The notes beneath the pieces were generated by a model. That model searched no databases. It worked only from the letters and a program-made list of their open reading frames with translations, and was not told the DNA's origin. Of a DNA stretch of 64,000 nt, positions 19,293 through 28,232 are shown piece by piece; the first letter of the stretch is position 1; the number at the start of each line of letters is the position of its first letter. Location of the stretch: IMG/VR virus record IMGVR_UViG_3300025141_016680, positions 1 to 64,000 of that record; one strand, given 5' to 3'. Source of the stretch: a virus. The position numbers were made by a program, and so were the translations under genes.

Positions 19293-20119
19293 TTTCTCAA
19301 AGTCTTCATTTTGGCAAGCTCTGAACAGGATGGACTTCTTGGACCTCCAGAGCCCATCGACTTTTCAAGATCACGAATGCCCTTAACTAATTTAACTAGA
19401 CCGGATGGCTCTACTGAACTTGACTGGTCCGACCCCCACATACTCCTGTCAAGTGTTACATGTCTTTCTATCCATGTCGCTCCCAGCCCAACTGTCGCAA
19501 ACGTTGTTACAAGACCGTATTCGTGGCCACTGTAGCCTATTTCCTTGGTAGGGTGATTGTTTCTTAACCATGTAATATATGATAGGTTCAACTCCTCAAC
19601 AGGACAAGGGTATGTGGAATTTGTGTGAAAAATAAGATCAGGACATACTTCTGCTGCTGCTTCAACTTGGCTCTCATCACTCATTCCTGTTGAAATCATT
19701 AAATAGTCACAATTTTGACGTGCATACTGACAAAGAGATATATCATTTATCAAAGCAGAAGGTATCTTCATTATACACCCTCTATCAGTGGCATATTGTG
19801 TCATAAAGTCAACTGAATCTCGATCCCACACACTTGAAAACCACTGTATATTTCTAGATTTGCAATACGCATCAATCTCATCAAATTCTTTCTGCCCAAA
19901 TTCAATTCGCCACTTGTAGTCGAGATACGTTATCTCACCCCACGGTGTTTTTCTGATTACACTTTTTTGTGCATCGGGAACACACACATCAGGATTTCTC
20001 TTCTGAAATTTTACATAATCACACCCTGCAACAGAAGCTAGATCTATTAGCTTTTTTGCAATGTCGATATCACCATTGTGATTGATTCCTATCTCTGCAA
20101 TAATATTAACTTTTGACAT
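19289..20119 (-). CDS. NeuB-like nonulosonate (sialic/legionaminic-type) synthase
   Basis: NeuB-type enzymes condense phosphoenolpyruvate with a 6-carbon amino sugar. Family signatures are present: IIAEIGINHNG, CDYVKFQKRNP, STGMSDE, HTNSTYPCP and the C-terminal IERHVTLDRSMWGSDQ that provides metal and substrate contacts. The protein ends at 276 aa, so the C-terminal SAF (antifreeze-like) domain of standard 340-350 aa synthases is absent. A second NeuB-like gene and two cytidylyltransferases follow 3-5 kb downstream in the same cluster, supporting a nonulosonate pathway. Confidence 0.82.
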   Translation of the reverse strand: MSKVNIIAEIGINHNGDIDIAKKLIDLASVAGCDYVKFQKRNPDVCVPDAQKSVIRKTPWGEITYLDYKWRIEFGQKEFDEIDAYCKSRNIQWFSSVWDRDSVDFMTQYATDRGCIMKIPSALINDISLCQYARQNCDYLMISTGMSDESQVEAAAEVCPDLIFHTNSTYPCPVEELNLSYITWLRNNHPTKEIGYSGHEYGLVTTFATVGLGATWIERHVTLDRSMWGSDQSSSVEPSGLVKLVKGIRDLEKSMGSGGPRSPSCSELAKMKTLRK

Positions 20120-20130
20120 TGATATGATTC

Positions 20131-20970
20131 CTAGTACGGCTTATAATAAACACCAGCATTATCAATTGATAAGATATTATGTTCATTTAGTTTCTCTCTA
20201 ACATAATCTTGCAACACATACTTTTCATTTTTATTCTGTCTAACTTGTCTTTGAATTGCACCCATTGTTGACATTTCAGTAAAAAGACTTCTTACTTTAC
20301 CAAAAACAAAAAATACTGAATATCGATTTTGACCGCGTGCTTTCAGAATAGAATTTTCATAATCTGTGCCCTTATGAACGAGCCTTGGATCAAATACAAT
20401 TGCATCACCAACAGAGGCCCTGATATCAATTCCTGGATCCTGGTTTGGATATCGCTTATCAAATTTATGTAGATGTGTTCCTGGCCTCACTGAAAGACCG
20501 TCAGGATTATCCTCATGATCTTGCAAGTATAGCGCGACACGCATCATCTCATACTTTTCTGGTATTGTTTCATCTCCGTGCTTGATCTGATATACTTGAA
20601 ATGGATCGATTCCCTGGTGCTGATTTCCCTCCTTAAAGTGCTTCATCTGATTGTCCTCGTGCCAAACGCTCGAAAAATTTATGTGTGCATCAAAGTGATC
20701 ACCGTACATGATATCATCCTGCCATACATACCGCATAAAGTTATAGACATTTGGCAAATCAAAAACTGCTGTCATGTCTTTAAAATGAGGATTGTTAATC
20801 GCATTTGGAATTGCTCCTCTTCTACCTGGTGGGAGATGAGATAAGATATTATCTGAATCTTTTCTCCATTCATCAATTGTGCTAGTTAGGTTTAGCAAAT
20901 TTTCCCTTGGTACTTCATTTTTAAAGATGATGTATCCTTCTTTTAAAAAGTTTTCTTTTAAAGTTTCCAT
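20131..20970 (-). CDS. Phytanoyl-CoA dioxygenase (PhyH)-like Fe(II)/2-oxoglutarate oxygenase
   Basis: The 279-aa protein has the PhyH metal triad pattern: VWHEDNQMKH supplies H-x-D/E near residue 110, and FDPRLVHKGTDYE supplies the distal histidine followed by an arginine further on for 2-oxoglutarate. LSVRPGTHLHKF is also typical. Such enzymes hydroxylate sugars or small molecules in glycan and natural product clusters. The ATG at 20970 sits within a 26-bp tandem duplication that copies its ribosome binding site. Substrate unknown. Confidence 0.75.
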   Translation of the reverse strand: METLKENFLKEGYIIFKNEVPRENLLNLTSTIDEWRKDSDNILSHLPPGRRGAIPNAINNPHFKDMTAVFDLPNVYNFMRYVWQDDIMYGDHFDAHINFSSVWHEDNQMKHFKEGNQHQGIDPFQVYQIKHGDETIPEKYEMMRVALYLQDHEDNPDGLSVRPGTHLHKFDKRYPNQDPGIDIRASVGDAIVFDPRLVHKGTDYENSILKARGQNRYSVFFVFGKVRSLFTEMSTMGAIQRQVRQNKNEKYVLQDYVREKLNEHNILSIDNAGVYYKPY

Positions 20971-21004
20971 ATTTTTCCTTCTTTTAAAGTTTCCATATTT
21001 TTCC
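20953..21004 (-). repeat. Perfect 26-bp tandem duplication over the PhyH-like gene start
   Basis: Bases 20953-20978 and 20979-21004 are identical. On the minus strand each copy holds GGAAAAAT followed by ATG and the first codons of the oxygenase gene. The upstream copy therefore gives a second start site which, being 26 nt away, is out of frame and ends after 12 codons. The duplication begins at the stop codon of the upstream SDR gene. Confidence 0.9.
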
Positions 21005-21690
21005 TACCATGCTGTCCACCCCCCGTCAACTGGAATTACAGTTCCATTAATATATCTCCCACCATCTGAGCATAGCAGAGCTACTAGTCCGCAAACATCT
21101 TTTGCACTAGCCATTCTACCCATTGGAGTGTGATTGCAATATCTTTCCCTAAAGACAGGATCCATATATTCATTATCAACACCTCCAGGACAAATTGTAT
21201 TTGCAGTGACACGAGGTGCGAAGTGAGTCGCAATATATTTTGTTAATCCTGTAACTGCGTGCTTTGAAGTAACATATCCTACATGCTTAACAGATATGGG
21301 ATATATTGATTTTTTTGGTGATGTTATTCCATAAAGTGAACTAAAATTAACAATTTCAAGATCACCATGATTATTTTTTATAAACTCTCTACATACTGAA
21401 AATAGTGCTGTAACATTGCACTCATGATATGCGTTTAGATCATTTTTATCAATTTCTAAAAAATCATTAACGCACTTGACATTTTTATCCATGTGATGAT
21501 TCATTCCAAATAGATTTATAAGTGAATCAGCATTATTTTTACTGAAAAAATCTTTAACTTGATCTTCATCTGTCAGGTCTACACCTAAAGAAAGATCTAC
21601 TCTTATCACATCATAGCCACTTTCTTCAAGGTGCTTACTAACAACAGAGCCTATTAAGCCCTCTGATCCTGTTATTATTACTGTTCGCAT
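21004..21690 (-). CDS. Short-chain dehydrogenase/reductase, PtmA-like
   Basis: Classical SDR features are TGSEGLIGSVV (cofactor glycine motif), VNFSSLYG with the catalytic serine, and the Y-x-x-x-K pair in VGYVTSKHAV; NTICPGGVDNEY and GTVIPVDGGWTAW close the fold. The pattern SSLYG followed by PGGV and DGG is like PtmA, the oxidoreductase found in flagellin glycosylation and legionaminate loci. It overlaps the Gfo/Idh gene by 13 nt. A step on the 6-carbon precursor of a nonulosonate is likely from context. Confidence 0.8.
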   Translation of the reverse strand: MRTVIITGSEGLIGSVVSKHLEESGYDVIRVDLSLGVDLTDEDQVKDFFSKNNADSLINLFGMNHHMDKNVKCVNDFLEIDKNDLNAYHECNVTALFSVCREFIKNNHGDLEIVNFSSLYGITSPKKSIYPISVKHVGYVTSKHAVTGLTKYIATHFAPRVTANTICPGGVDNEYMDPVFRERYCNHTPMGRMASAKDVCGLVALLCSDGGRYINGTVIPVDGGWTAW

Positions 21691-22526
21691 GTGTCCAATA
21701 TAAGGCTTGCTAGATTGTACTCACTCTTATTGTTAGTTGTATCACTATTTTCTACCCTATTGAAAAAATTTATAATTTCTCTTCTAAAAGATTCATTTCT
21801 TGGAAATTTAATACTATTAAAATCATAGATTTTTTGTTGTCCGTTTTTGTGAGTTATTTTAAGTGTGCATTCTTTATCTTCACTATCCATAATTGATGAA
21901 TATTTTACAGGTATTCCAGAACAGTCTAGCTCTGCAAAAAATGAACTATCTGCAGGAATATCAAGAATATATTGTTTTTTTCTTGATACGACTTTAAAGC
22001 TTCCAAATAGCTGGTATATTAAATCTAATCCATGACACAGTGTTAGTGCGACACCATCATGTGCAGCGTATGTGTTTCTATAATCCTCCCAGGGATGCCA
22101 ATTTGGTAAAAAGTCTGAATGGGTCCATGTGACTTCATCCACATCAGATGAATCAATCTTTTGATAAATGTCGTGATAGCGAAGATTGAACCCTATTTGA
22201 AACACTCTATCATCTCTGAGGTTTTTTAACACCTGTAAATCTTCGACTCTTGTTACAGCTGGCTTTTCAACAAAAATATGACTATTTGAAAAAGTAGAAA
22301 TATATTCTGCATGCGTGTCACTTGGAGAACATATAATTGTCACGTCTGGATTCCATGATTTTGCTTCATCACAGTCATAAAAATATTGTGCAAATCTAAA
22401 CTCTGGTCTCTCTGCTCTTCGTAGGAATCCTATTCGAAGAGACGGATCAAGATCTGTTACTATATTTGTTGCATGACGAATCCCAGTTGATCCGTGTCCG
22501 ACTATTAAAACCTTTTCTATACTCAT
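21678..22526 (-). CDS. Gfo/Idh/MocA-family sugar oxidoreductase
   Basis: The N-terminal Rossmann fold is shown by VLIVGHGSTGIRHATNI, then VTIICSPSDTHAEY and HIFVEKPAVTR, where EKP is the hallmark lysine region of the family. The C-terminal domain has the substrate face around DGVALTLCHGLDLIYQLFG with a conserved histidine. At 282 aa it is slightly short. It is between two SDRs and overlaps both, so the three probably act together on a nucleotide sugar, as in legionaminate-type loci (PtmF-like role is a guess). Confidence 0.8.
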   Translation of the reverse strand: MSIEKVLIVGHGSTGIRHATNIVTDLDPSLRIGFLRRAERPEFRFAQYFYDCDEAKSWNPDVTIICSPSDTHAEYISTFSNSHIFVEKPAVTRVEDLQVLKNLRDDRVFQIGFNLRYHDIYQKIDSSDVDEVTWTHSDFLPNWHPWEDYRNTYAAHDGVALTLCHGLDLIYQLFGSFKVVSRKKQYILDIPADSSFFAELDCSGIPVKYSSIMDSEDKECTLKITHKNGQQKIYDFNSIKFPRNESFRREIINFFNRVENSDTTNNKSEYNLASLILDTCEQ

Positions 22527-23170
22527 AGAACGTAATTTGATGCTGCACCATCAAAGTTAATTGTTACACCGCTAAGATAACTGATATCATTTTCAACAAG
22601 GGCAGAAACAAATCTTCCGATTTCTTCTGGGTCTGCTGCCCTCTTCATGGGTAAAGTTCTTTCAAAGCTCTCCATGTCTGAAACTAGATTGTAAAGTCTA
22701 TCTGTCTTAATCGGCCCTGGAGCAATATTGATACAACTAATTCCTCTTTCTGCCAGAAGCTTTGACACAGACTTTAAGACACTGACGAATGCCATTCTAA
22801 AAGAATTTGACAATACTAGGTCTGGATTTGGCTCCTTTATATTAAAAGAAGAAACTAGAAAAACATATCCGTTGTCTCTTATTTTAGATTTTTGCAACAT
22901 TAGACAAAATCCTAAAAATAGCTGTCTATAATACTTGTCCCACTCAGACATCTCTATGTCAAAAAAAGATTTTGCTGGGGGACCTCCTGTATTGAGGACC
23001 AAAATATCAATCTCTCCCTGACCCTCTACAAATCTTAAGACTGCATTAGTGTCCCCTGTGTCTAAATCCTCACTAGAGGTTGCAGTTACATCATACCCTA
23101 AGCCGTCGAGCGAATTAGCAATTGCTCTGCCAATTCCTCTAGATCCTGCCAGTACTGTTGCTCTCTTCAT
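22523..23170 (-). CDS. Short-chain dehydrogenase/reductase
   Basis: The cofactor motif is VLAGSRGIGRAIAN, followed by VLNTGGPP (replacing NNAG) and FLVSSFN for the catalytic serine; NIAPGPIKTDRLYN and YLSGVTINFDGA close the fold. The usual Y-x-x-x-K site is not obvious in the expected window, where the sequence reads LSNSFRMAFVSVLK, with F in place of Y and no lysine three residues later. That suggests altered chemistry, though the alignment is by eye. Its TGA/ATG overlaps link it to the NeuB-like and Gfo/Idh genes. Confidence 0.75.
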   Translation of the reverse strand: MKRATVLAGSRGIGRAIANSLDGLGYDVTATSSEDLDTGDTNAVLRFVEGQGEIDILVLNTGGPPAKSFFDIEMSEWDKYYRQLFLGFCLMLQKSKIRDNGYVFLVSSFNIKEPNPDLVLSNSFRMAFVSVLKSVSKLLAERGISCINIAPGPIKTDRLYNLVSDMESFERTLPMKRAADPEEIGRFVSALVENDISYLSGVTINFDGAASNYVL

Positions 23171-23916
23171 TCCATTCCCTTAATTTGATTTTCTATACCA
23201 GACTTAACACCCGTTCCAAGTGCCTGTGATAATTCTAATATGTTTATTACAAAATTATCAATAGAATAGATAGAAATTGCGTGATTTTCATCCGGATGCT
23301 TAGTAGAATTAAATCGAAGACCCTTAACATATACAAAAAAGTCACTTGGCTGAAAAGCGAGAGCTGTATATAGCACATTTAGGTTTTCACAATGATTTCC
23401 AAATCCCACGGGTAGATTAAATTTCTTTCTCATCTCTTTAATCATTCTTAAATTCTGATCAGCACTATGGGTCAGCTGTGTGTGTATTAGTGAGATTTGA
23501 TTTCTTTGATCTGTAAATCTCTCTAGCATTGTGTCTATGTCTTCCATCGGGCTCATACCTGTGGAAACATACACATTTTTGGTCGTATTGAGGACCTTTG
23601 TTAGCAGTTTTTTATTTGAAAGATCCTTGCTTAAGATTTTATAAAAATCAACGTCTAGGGATTCAAAAAAATCAATCTTTTTTATATCACTTATTGCAAT
23701 TCCTACCTTTTTATTACTTGATCTTATTTGAGGAATTACATTCTTATAAAATTTATCACTTAGTAAAAAAGACTGCCATTTCACCTTTTTATAGAATCTT
23801 TTCTCTCTTACTTGAAAGGTAATGGCATCAATCTTACTCTTTGAAAGACGATCAACATATGTTTTCGCATATTCTTCGTCACCCATGTGATTGATTCCAA
23901 CCTCAGCGACTATCAT
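23167..23916 (-). CDS. Second NeuB-like synthase, divergent and short
   Basis: The start MIVAEVGINHMGD matches the NeuB opening, and YVSTGMSPMED keeps the S-T-G-M loop. LIHTQLTHSAD replaces the usual C-x-S-x-Y-P motif and GFGNHCENLNV the G-Y-S-x-H motif. At 249 aa it also lacks the SAF domain and is more degenerate than the other copy, so activity is uncertain. The ATG at 23916 is chosen because GGGAGAAAGG lies directly upstream; the TTG at 23928 is inside that site. It overlaps the NeuA-like gene by 14 nt. Confidence 0.7.
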   Translation of the reverse strand: MIVAEVGINHMGDEEYAKTYVDRLSKSKIDAITFQVREKRFYKKVKWQSFLLSDKFYKNVIPQIRSSNKKVGIAISDIKKIDFFESLDVDFYKILSKDLSNKKLLTKVLNTTKNVYVSTGMSPMEDIDTMLERFTDQRNQISLIHTQLTHSADQNLRMIKEMRKKFNLPVGFGNHCENLNVLYTALAFQPSDFFVYVKGLRFNSTKHPDENHAISIYSIDNFVINILELSQALGTGVKSGIENQIKGME

Positions 23917-24562
23917 CCTTTCTCCCAATTAGATTTCTAATTAATTCTAAATCATCTTCTGTATCTACTTGAAAGCTTTGGGCGAGGGGCATTTCGACCA
24001 CACCCATATTTCCACCATATCTCACTCCAGAACTTAAAAGCTGCTCCCTGGTCGTGAGATAAAAAGCACCATTTTCAAGATAGGTTTCAGGTTTCATCTG
24101 CCTTCGAGGTCTCTGTGATGGAATCCAATCAATTGGGTCGAGTTCGAGTGACCACCGTGGAATCCAGTGCTCTCTCTGAACACTGAATACTGAGTCATAT
24201 CTTTTTTCTCTCATCATTTGTAGACCGATTTCTAGATACTCTACTTCAAGCAACGGAGAAGTCGCCTGTATAAATGCAAGCACGTCGAACTCAACATTTT
24301 CTGCAAAATGAAGTAAAGCAGCTTCACACTTTGATGTATCTTTAGATATCTCTTCCGGTCGCATTATAACATTGGCACCGAAGTCCTTGCATGCTTTTGC
24401 AATTTCTTCATCATCTGTGCTGACCCAGGTCTCATCTATTGAAGAAAATAATGAATTATTGACCGCATAAAAAACAAGAGGCTTATCATCAATAAGAACC
24501 ATGTTCTTTTTTGGAATTCCCTTTGAGCCTCCTCTTGCCAGTGTAATGGAAACAATTTTCAT
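23903..24562 (-). CDS. CMP-nonulosonate cytidylyltransferase (NeuA-like), copy 1
   Basis: Activates a nonulosonic acid with CTP. Signatures are ITLARGGSKGIPKKN (CTP phosphate loop), WVSTDDEEIA, AFIQATSPLLE, LENGAFYLT and the metal-binding SFQVDTEDDLELI. The length of about 220 aa is usual for the single-domain enzymes. ATG at 24562 overlaps the previous gene's stop as TGATG, with GGAGGTG just upstream. It lies between its partner NeuB-like gene and a second NeuA-like gene. Confidence 0.85.
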   Translation of the reverse strand: MKIVSITLARGGSKGIPKKNMVLIDDKPLVFYAVNNSLFSSIDETWVSTDDEEIAKACKDFGANVIMRPEEISKDTSKCEAALLHFAENVEFDVLAFIQATSPLLEVEYLEIGLQMMREKRYDSVFSVQREHWIPRWSLELDPIDWIPSQRPRRQMKPETYLENGAFYLTTREQLLSSGVRYGGNMGVVEMPLAQSFQVDTEDDLELIRNLIGRKDDSR

Positions 24563-25275
24563 CACCACCTCCGAAGGTTTAAATACGACAAAAGAGTTGA
24601 CTTCTCCTCATTGCACATTTCTTGTACTTCTCTTAGCTGATCGAAGCTATCAACATCCACATTTGGTTGTGTCACATAACCGAGAATATTATTGCCAAAT
24701 GTCATTCCTGCTTCCAGGGTAACTTTTTGCACAACATCAAGATAGCCGTTCCCTCTGTATGTTGCAGGAAAAATCTGTCTGGGGAGATTAGTATAATCCT
24801 CCTGATGGTTGAAAGATTCAAAAAATCCTTTGCAGTACTGGCCCTCCATTTTAAACAGCTTATATGGTGTTTCATCAACTTCATGAATTGTTCTTAATCC
24901 GGTTGCATCTACACTATTTTCACAATAAAATTTAATTATTTTAGACATTAGTGAAGGATTTCTTAGAGGTGTAGTCGGTCTTACAAGTGCCACCTCAGTT
25001 GCATCTGAATTATCAAAGAAATGTAATAGAAACTCTGAATCGGGAGAAGTATCAGTTGCAAATTCTGCAGGTCTCTTGAAGGGAACTGTTGCACCATACT
25101 TTCTCGCTACATCCATTATTTCATCGTTATCTGTGGTTACTACAACTTGATCTATTTGATCACAGAGCATGCATGCAGCAATTGAATATGAAATCAGAGG
25201 ATGACCAGAAACTATTTGTATGTTCTTTCGAGGAATGCCACGACTGCCACCCCTGGCTGGGATGAGTGCTATCAC
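24562..25275 (-). CDS. CMP-nonulosonate cytidylyltransferase (NeuA-like), copy 2
   Basis: The CTP loop is LIPARGGSRGIPRKN; VVTTDNDEIM, ALVRPTTPLRN, GNGYLDVVQK and VDVDSFDQLRE follow in family order. It differs clearly from the adjacent copy, for example by N-G-Y-L in place of N-G-A-F-Y, so it probably handles another acid (related enzymes activate legionaminate, pseudaminate or KDO-like sugars). It is 1 nt from the GT42-like gene upstream. Two distinct NeuA and two NeuB genes suggest two acids or a split pathway. Confidence 0.82.
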   Translation of the reverse strand: MIALIPARGGSRGIPRKNIQIVSGHPLISYSIAACMLCDQIDQVVVTTDNDEIMDVARKYGATVPFKRPAEFATDTSPDSEFLLHFFDNSDATEVALVRPTTPLRNPSLMSKIIKFYCENSVDATGLRTIHEVDETPYKLFKMEGQYCKGFFESFNHQEDYTNLPRQIFPATYRGNGYLDVVQKVTLEAGMTFGNNILGYVTQPNVDVDSFDQLREVQEMCNEEKSTLLSYLNLRRW

Positions 25276-25276
25276 T

Positions 25277-26014
25277 TTATACGAATACCTTTGGTAAATC
25301 GTATAGACTATTCTCTGTGTTTACAAGGAAGATATCAATTTCTGCCTTGAGATCATTCATATGATGAGCATATGGAATGTAATCGTGACGGGTTCTATTT
25401 TTAGCGGTTACAATTCTACTTGAAGGAGGATGAGAATAGTTGTGGGATTGGCCTCCGTCAAAGCCAGAGAGAAATACTCTTCCTGCTCCAAAGTATTGTG
25501 CCAGCTTTATGCACCATAGCCCAGCATTAAACCACCTCTCTCCGATTACATCACCCACAGATACAGTGGTCTCTGGAGTTGGGCTACTTGCCTTGTATAT
25601 TTTATTTTTTCTTCCAAGGGATTCCCACTCATAGGTTAGTGCATTGAGATATTCATTTACAGGTATGTCTCCCACCCACACGTCTCGATGATGGAGAGGA
25701 TTCAATGCAAACTGCCTCTCATGTTCAAACTTTTCCCTATTACCATTGTGAGACTCTACCTCTGTTATTAGTTGTGATAGAATCATATGACTTGTACTTA
25801 AATCTACATTGTTCTTCTTATACCACATTATTGCAAGAGGATCATGAAGCAAATGAAGGTCATATCGATTTTGCGGTTGGCGATAATTGCAGCCCAAGAC
25901 AACTCGACTCTTTGTAAATTCTTTTCCTAGATTTTCAGATGAGGGCCCGCCGCCAACAATTACTAGATCGTCTCCTCCCAGAAATCCCTTTAGTTCACTT
26001 ATGCTACTATACAT
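25277..26014 (-). CDS. GT42-like (Cst-type) sialyltransferase or DUF115-like protein
   Basis: The N-terminal loop VIVGGGPSSENLG resembles the CMP-binding A-G-N-G-P-S loop of family 42 sialyltransferases and of DUF115 proteins. Further matches in order are FNAGLWCIKLAQYFGAGRVFLSGFDG (compare the C-terminal half of Cst-II) and a histidine in YAHHMNDLKAE at the place of the Cst-II catalytic His. CMP-nonulosonate synthetases lie directly upstream, which fits a transferase using their product. Identity is by eye; DUF115 is the alternative. Confidence 0.55.
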   Translation of the reverse strand: MYSSISELKGFLGGDDLVIVGGGPSSENLGKEFTKSRVVLGCNYRQPQNRYDLHLLHDPLAIMWYKKNNVDLSTSHMILSQLITEVESHNGNREKFEHERQFALNPLHHRDVWVGDIPVNEYLNALTYEWESLGRKNKIYKASSPTPETTVSVGDVIGERWFNAGLWCIKLAQYFGAGRVFLSGFDGGQSHNYSHPPSSRIVTAKNRTRHDYIPYAHHMNDLKAEIDIFLVNTENSLYDLPKVFV

Positions 26015-26927
26015 TTTCTTCCATGTGATTCAATATTCTTATGCTTGAACTTTCTGTATATAGGAATCTATTTTTTGCACCCTCCTCATAGAATTCCTCA
26101 AGCATTCTGTAATTTTTATTTGGAATGTTTATCATCGGACGCTCCATCATCACAGACTCCTTAACAGCAGTTGAGTCTGTTCCAACAACTTCTTCTGATA
26201 TGTGCATTAACTCAAGGGAGGTTGGCGGAAACCATGTCATATCATAAAAGCATAAAAATTTCTCAAAATCTTGCTGCCAAAACTGATGCTTGCCTCTTGA
26301 CTTTAAGATTGGAATTTTCCCCTCAGCTACGATATTCTCACAAATCGCGTCCATGTCAAAATCTCTTCTATGTTCAGGTCTCGGATACATGATCATTGTG
26401 TATCTGTGTTCTGGATCTAATCCATATTTTTGACAAATAAGGTCTCTATCAAGAGAGATATCGTATTTTGGTGAGCCTAGAAATAGATTTTTTGGATTAT
26501 TCTGAATGTTGTTGTCAATGCAGTTTTGTGCACCCGCATTCCAGCTAGATATAGGCTTTCTAGCTGCCTCACTTACCATGTCTACAAACCATCTACTGGG
26601 AAACACGACATAGTCAACTTTATCGATGTAGCTTGGGTAGAGGCTAATATAGTCCAGCAAAACAGTCAGTGTGTAGTTGGCCATTTCTGGTCGCAATTCA
26701 CATCCCTCGATTGTTACACAAACGTCACCTGTATCGCCGTATTCCATATCATAGTGATGCATCAAAGCCTCAATTTGTGCCCTATTGTCTGGAATAGACA
26801 CTCCGTTATACTTAAATCCTTCTGTCACTTCAAAAAGAGGTGTGTGACCTCGTGACTTAGCCTCAATGGCAAGAGGCATGAAATATCTCAAAGCTACACA
26901 ATCATGAAAGGGAAATAGAATTTTCAT
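26007..26927 (-). CDS. CDP-glycerol glycerophosphotransferase-like GT-B protein
   Basis: The protein has a GT-B layout of two Rossmann-like halves: ILFPFHDCVALRYFMPLAIEA at the start, YVVFPSRWFVD and FLGSPKYD at the domain joint, then TMIMYPRPEHR. The segment EVVGTDSTAVKESVMMERPMINIP matches the donor-phosphate region of CDP-glycerol:poly(glycerophosphate) transferases and related UDP-GlcNAc epimerase-like folds (D-S-x-x-V/E). It overlaps both neighbours by a few bases. Transfer of a polyol phosphate or sugar is likely; donor not known. Confidence 0.6.
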   Translation of the reverse strand: MKILFPFHDCVALRYFMPLAIEAKSRGHTPLFEVTEGFKYNGVSIPDNRAQIEALMHHYDMEYGDTGDVCVTIEGCELRPEMANYTLTVLLDYISLYPSYIDKVDYVVFPSRWFVDMVSEAARKPISSWNAGAQNCIDNNIQNNPKNLFLGSPKYDISLDRDLICQKYGLDPEHRYTMIMYPRPEHRRDFDMDAICENIVAEGKIPILKSRGKHQFWQQDFEKFLCFYDMTWFPPTSLELMHISEEVVGTDSTAVKESVMMERPMINIPNKNYRMLEEFYEEGAKNRFLYTESSSIRILNHMEENV

Positions 26928-27601
26928 TTATGGCCCACAGCAAGAATCATTTTCTCTTTTGAAAACCTAATAAGCTTTCTGTCCTTTGTGTTTGCCATAT
27001 CTTTATTTTTCCACTTAAGAGAATCAGGAAGAAGTGATATAACAGGAGGAAAGATCTTCATCCAAGAATGCTTCCAGGTAAATGGTAATTGATAAAAATG
27101 CTCACAACACCTCACATCAAATCCATAAATCTTTAGACAATTTTTCATCGACTTAACAGTAAAAGGCTGGACATGTGTAAAGTCGTCATAAAAGTTTTTC
27201 ATTTGGCTAACCCAGTCAGGAGTCATGCAAATAAAAATCCCGCCTGGCTTTAAGACACGATAAGCCTCAGAGAAAAAGTTTTCTGTATTTCTCACATGCT
27301 CACACACAGATTTACTAAAAATAAAGTCAAAAAAATTATCTTCAAAAGGTAAGCTGTCTAGTTCAAAATCACATGCACATATCTTAAATTCAGAATTTTT
27401 CACTACTTCACTATCTACACCGAACCCATTTGCTGATAGTGCATTACAAAGGTGCTTTAGCTGGACCCCTTTTCCGCAACCAATATCAAGGATATTGTCG
27501 CAATCACCAGAATCCCAAAATCTATTGACCAAATAATCACATAGCTTTTCTGGATAGCTATTTTTTAAATCTTCTGGGTATATGGTTTCTAGATAGCTCA
27601 T
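26924..27601 (-). CDS. Class I SAM-dependent methyltransferase
   Basis: Motif I is ILDIGCGKGVQLKHL, followed by the acidic CACDFELDSLPF, FDFIFSKSVCEHV (motif IV/V of the UbiE/type 11 group) and AYRVLKPGGIFICMTPDW. These are standard for small-molecule or sugar O/N-methyltransferases. The ATG at 27601 lies just after the stop of the next methyltransferase-like gene; a GTG at 27613 is an alternative start. Probably methylates a residue of the glycan made by the island. Confidence 0.82.
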   Translation of the reverse strand: MSYLETIYPEDLKNSYPEKLCDYLVNRFWDSGDCDNILDIGCGKGVQLKHLCNALSANGFGVDSEVVKNSEFKICACDFELDSLPFEDNFFDFIFSKSVCEHVRNTENFFSEAYRVLKPGGIFICMTPDWVSQMKNFYDDFTHVQPFTVKSMKNCLKIYGFDVRCCEHFYQLPFTWKHSWMKIFPPVISLLPDSLKWKNKDMANTKDRKLIRFSKEKMILAVGHK

Positions 27602-27602
27602 C

Positions 27603-28232
27603 TTATTTAACACAGCTTAAGAGAATATAAAGTTGTGGACTATCCTCCCAAAGTGAAAGCATATCAACCATTACTGATTTAAACAAACCAGATAGTTTCT
27701 CAGGTGATAGAACACAGGGAACCTCATCATTGATAGCTTTTTCAAGATCATCGTAGTTCTTTTTCTTAATCCATTCTGCAAATTTTTGACATTCTGAATG
27801 CTTTAGAAAGCTGTTATGCCATAGAGTTGACCACAAAAAATTATCCTCTCCATAGCAATATTCATGCTCTTCATTCTTTACCCAACCCACCTTGTACTCT
27901 TCAAATCTCCAATGATCTCCCAGCCCCCAGTCAATTAATAGATGACCATTATCATTCAGCATTTTATAACAGTTTGCGATAAACTTTTCGGGATCTTTTG
28001 CAAAATATGCGCATCTAGTACAAATTACAGCATCATACTTTTTGTCTATATTCCATTCTTCATCATTAATATTCCAATTTCCCAATGATAAATCATAAAA
28101 ATCACGATCTAGTCCATTGACAATTCTTGAAAAATTATTCTCACCGTTAAATCCCAAAAATGCAATTGACTTCTGATCAGTCTTTGCATGAGATAAATAC
28201 CATTTAAATAGAATAGGATCTGACTTACCCAC
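27603..28232 (-). CDS. Methyltransferase-like protein (SAM-dependent, divergent)
   Basis: The overall order resembles type 11/12 methyltransferases: SIAFLGFNGENNFSRIV in place of motif I, DAVICTRCAYFAKDP as the post-II strand, and MLNDNGHLLIDWGLGDHW as the L-x-x-G-G motif region. The glycine-rich motif I is degenerate, so cofactor binding is not certain. The GTG start overlaps the GMD stop as TAGTG. It pairs with the clearer methyltransferase downstream, perhaps as a partner or as a divergent copy. Confidence 0.6.
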   Translation of the reverse strand: MGKSDPILFKWYLSHAKTDQKSIAFLGFNGENNFSRIVNGLDRDFYDLSLGNWNINDEEWNIDKKYDAVICTRCAYFAKDPEKFIANCYKMLNDNGHLLIDWGLGDHWRFEEYKVGWVKNEEHEYCYGEDNFLWSTLWHNSFLKHSECQKFAEWIKKKNYDDLEKAINDEVPCVLSPEKLSGLFKSVMVDMLSLWEDSPQLYILLSCVK

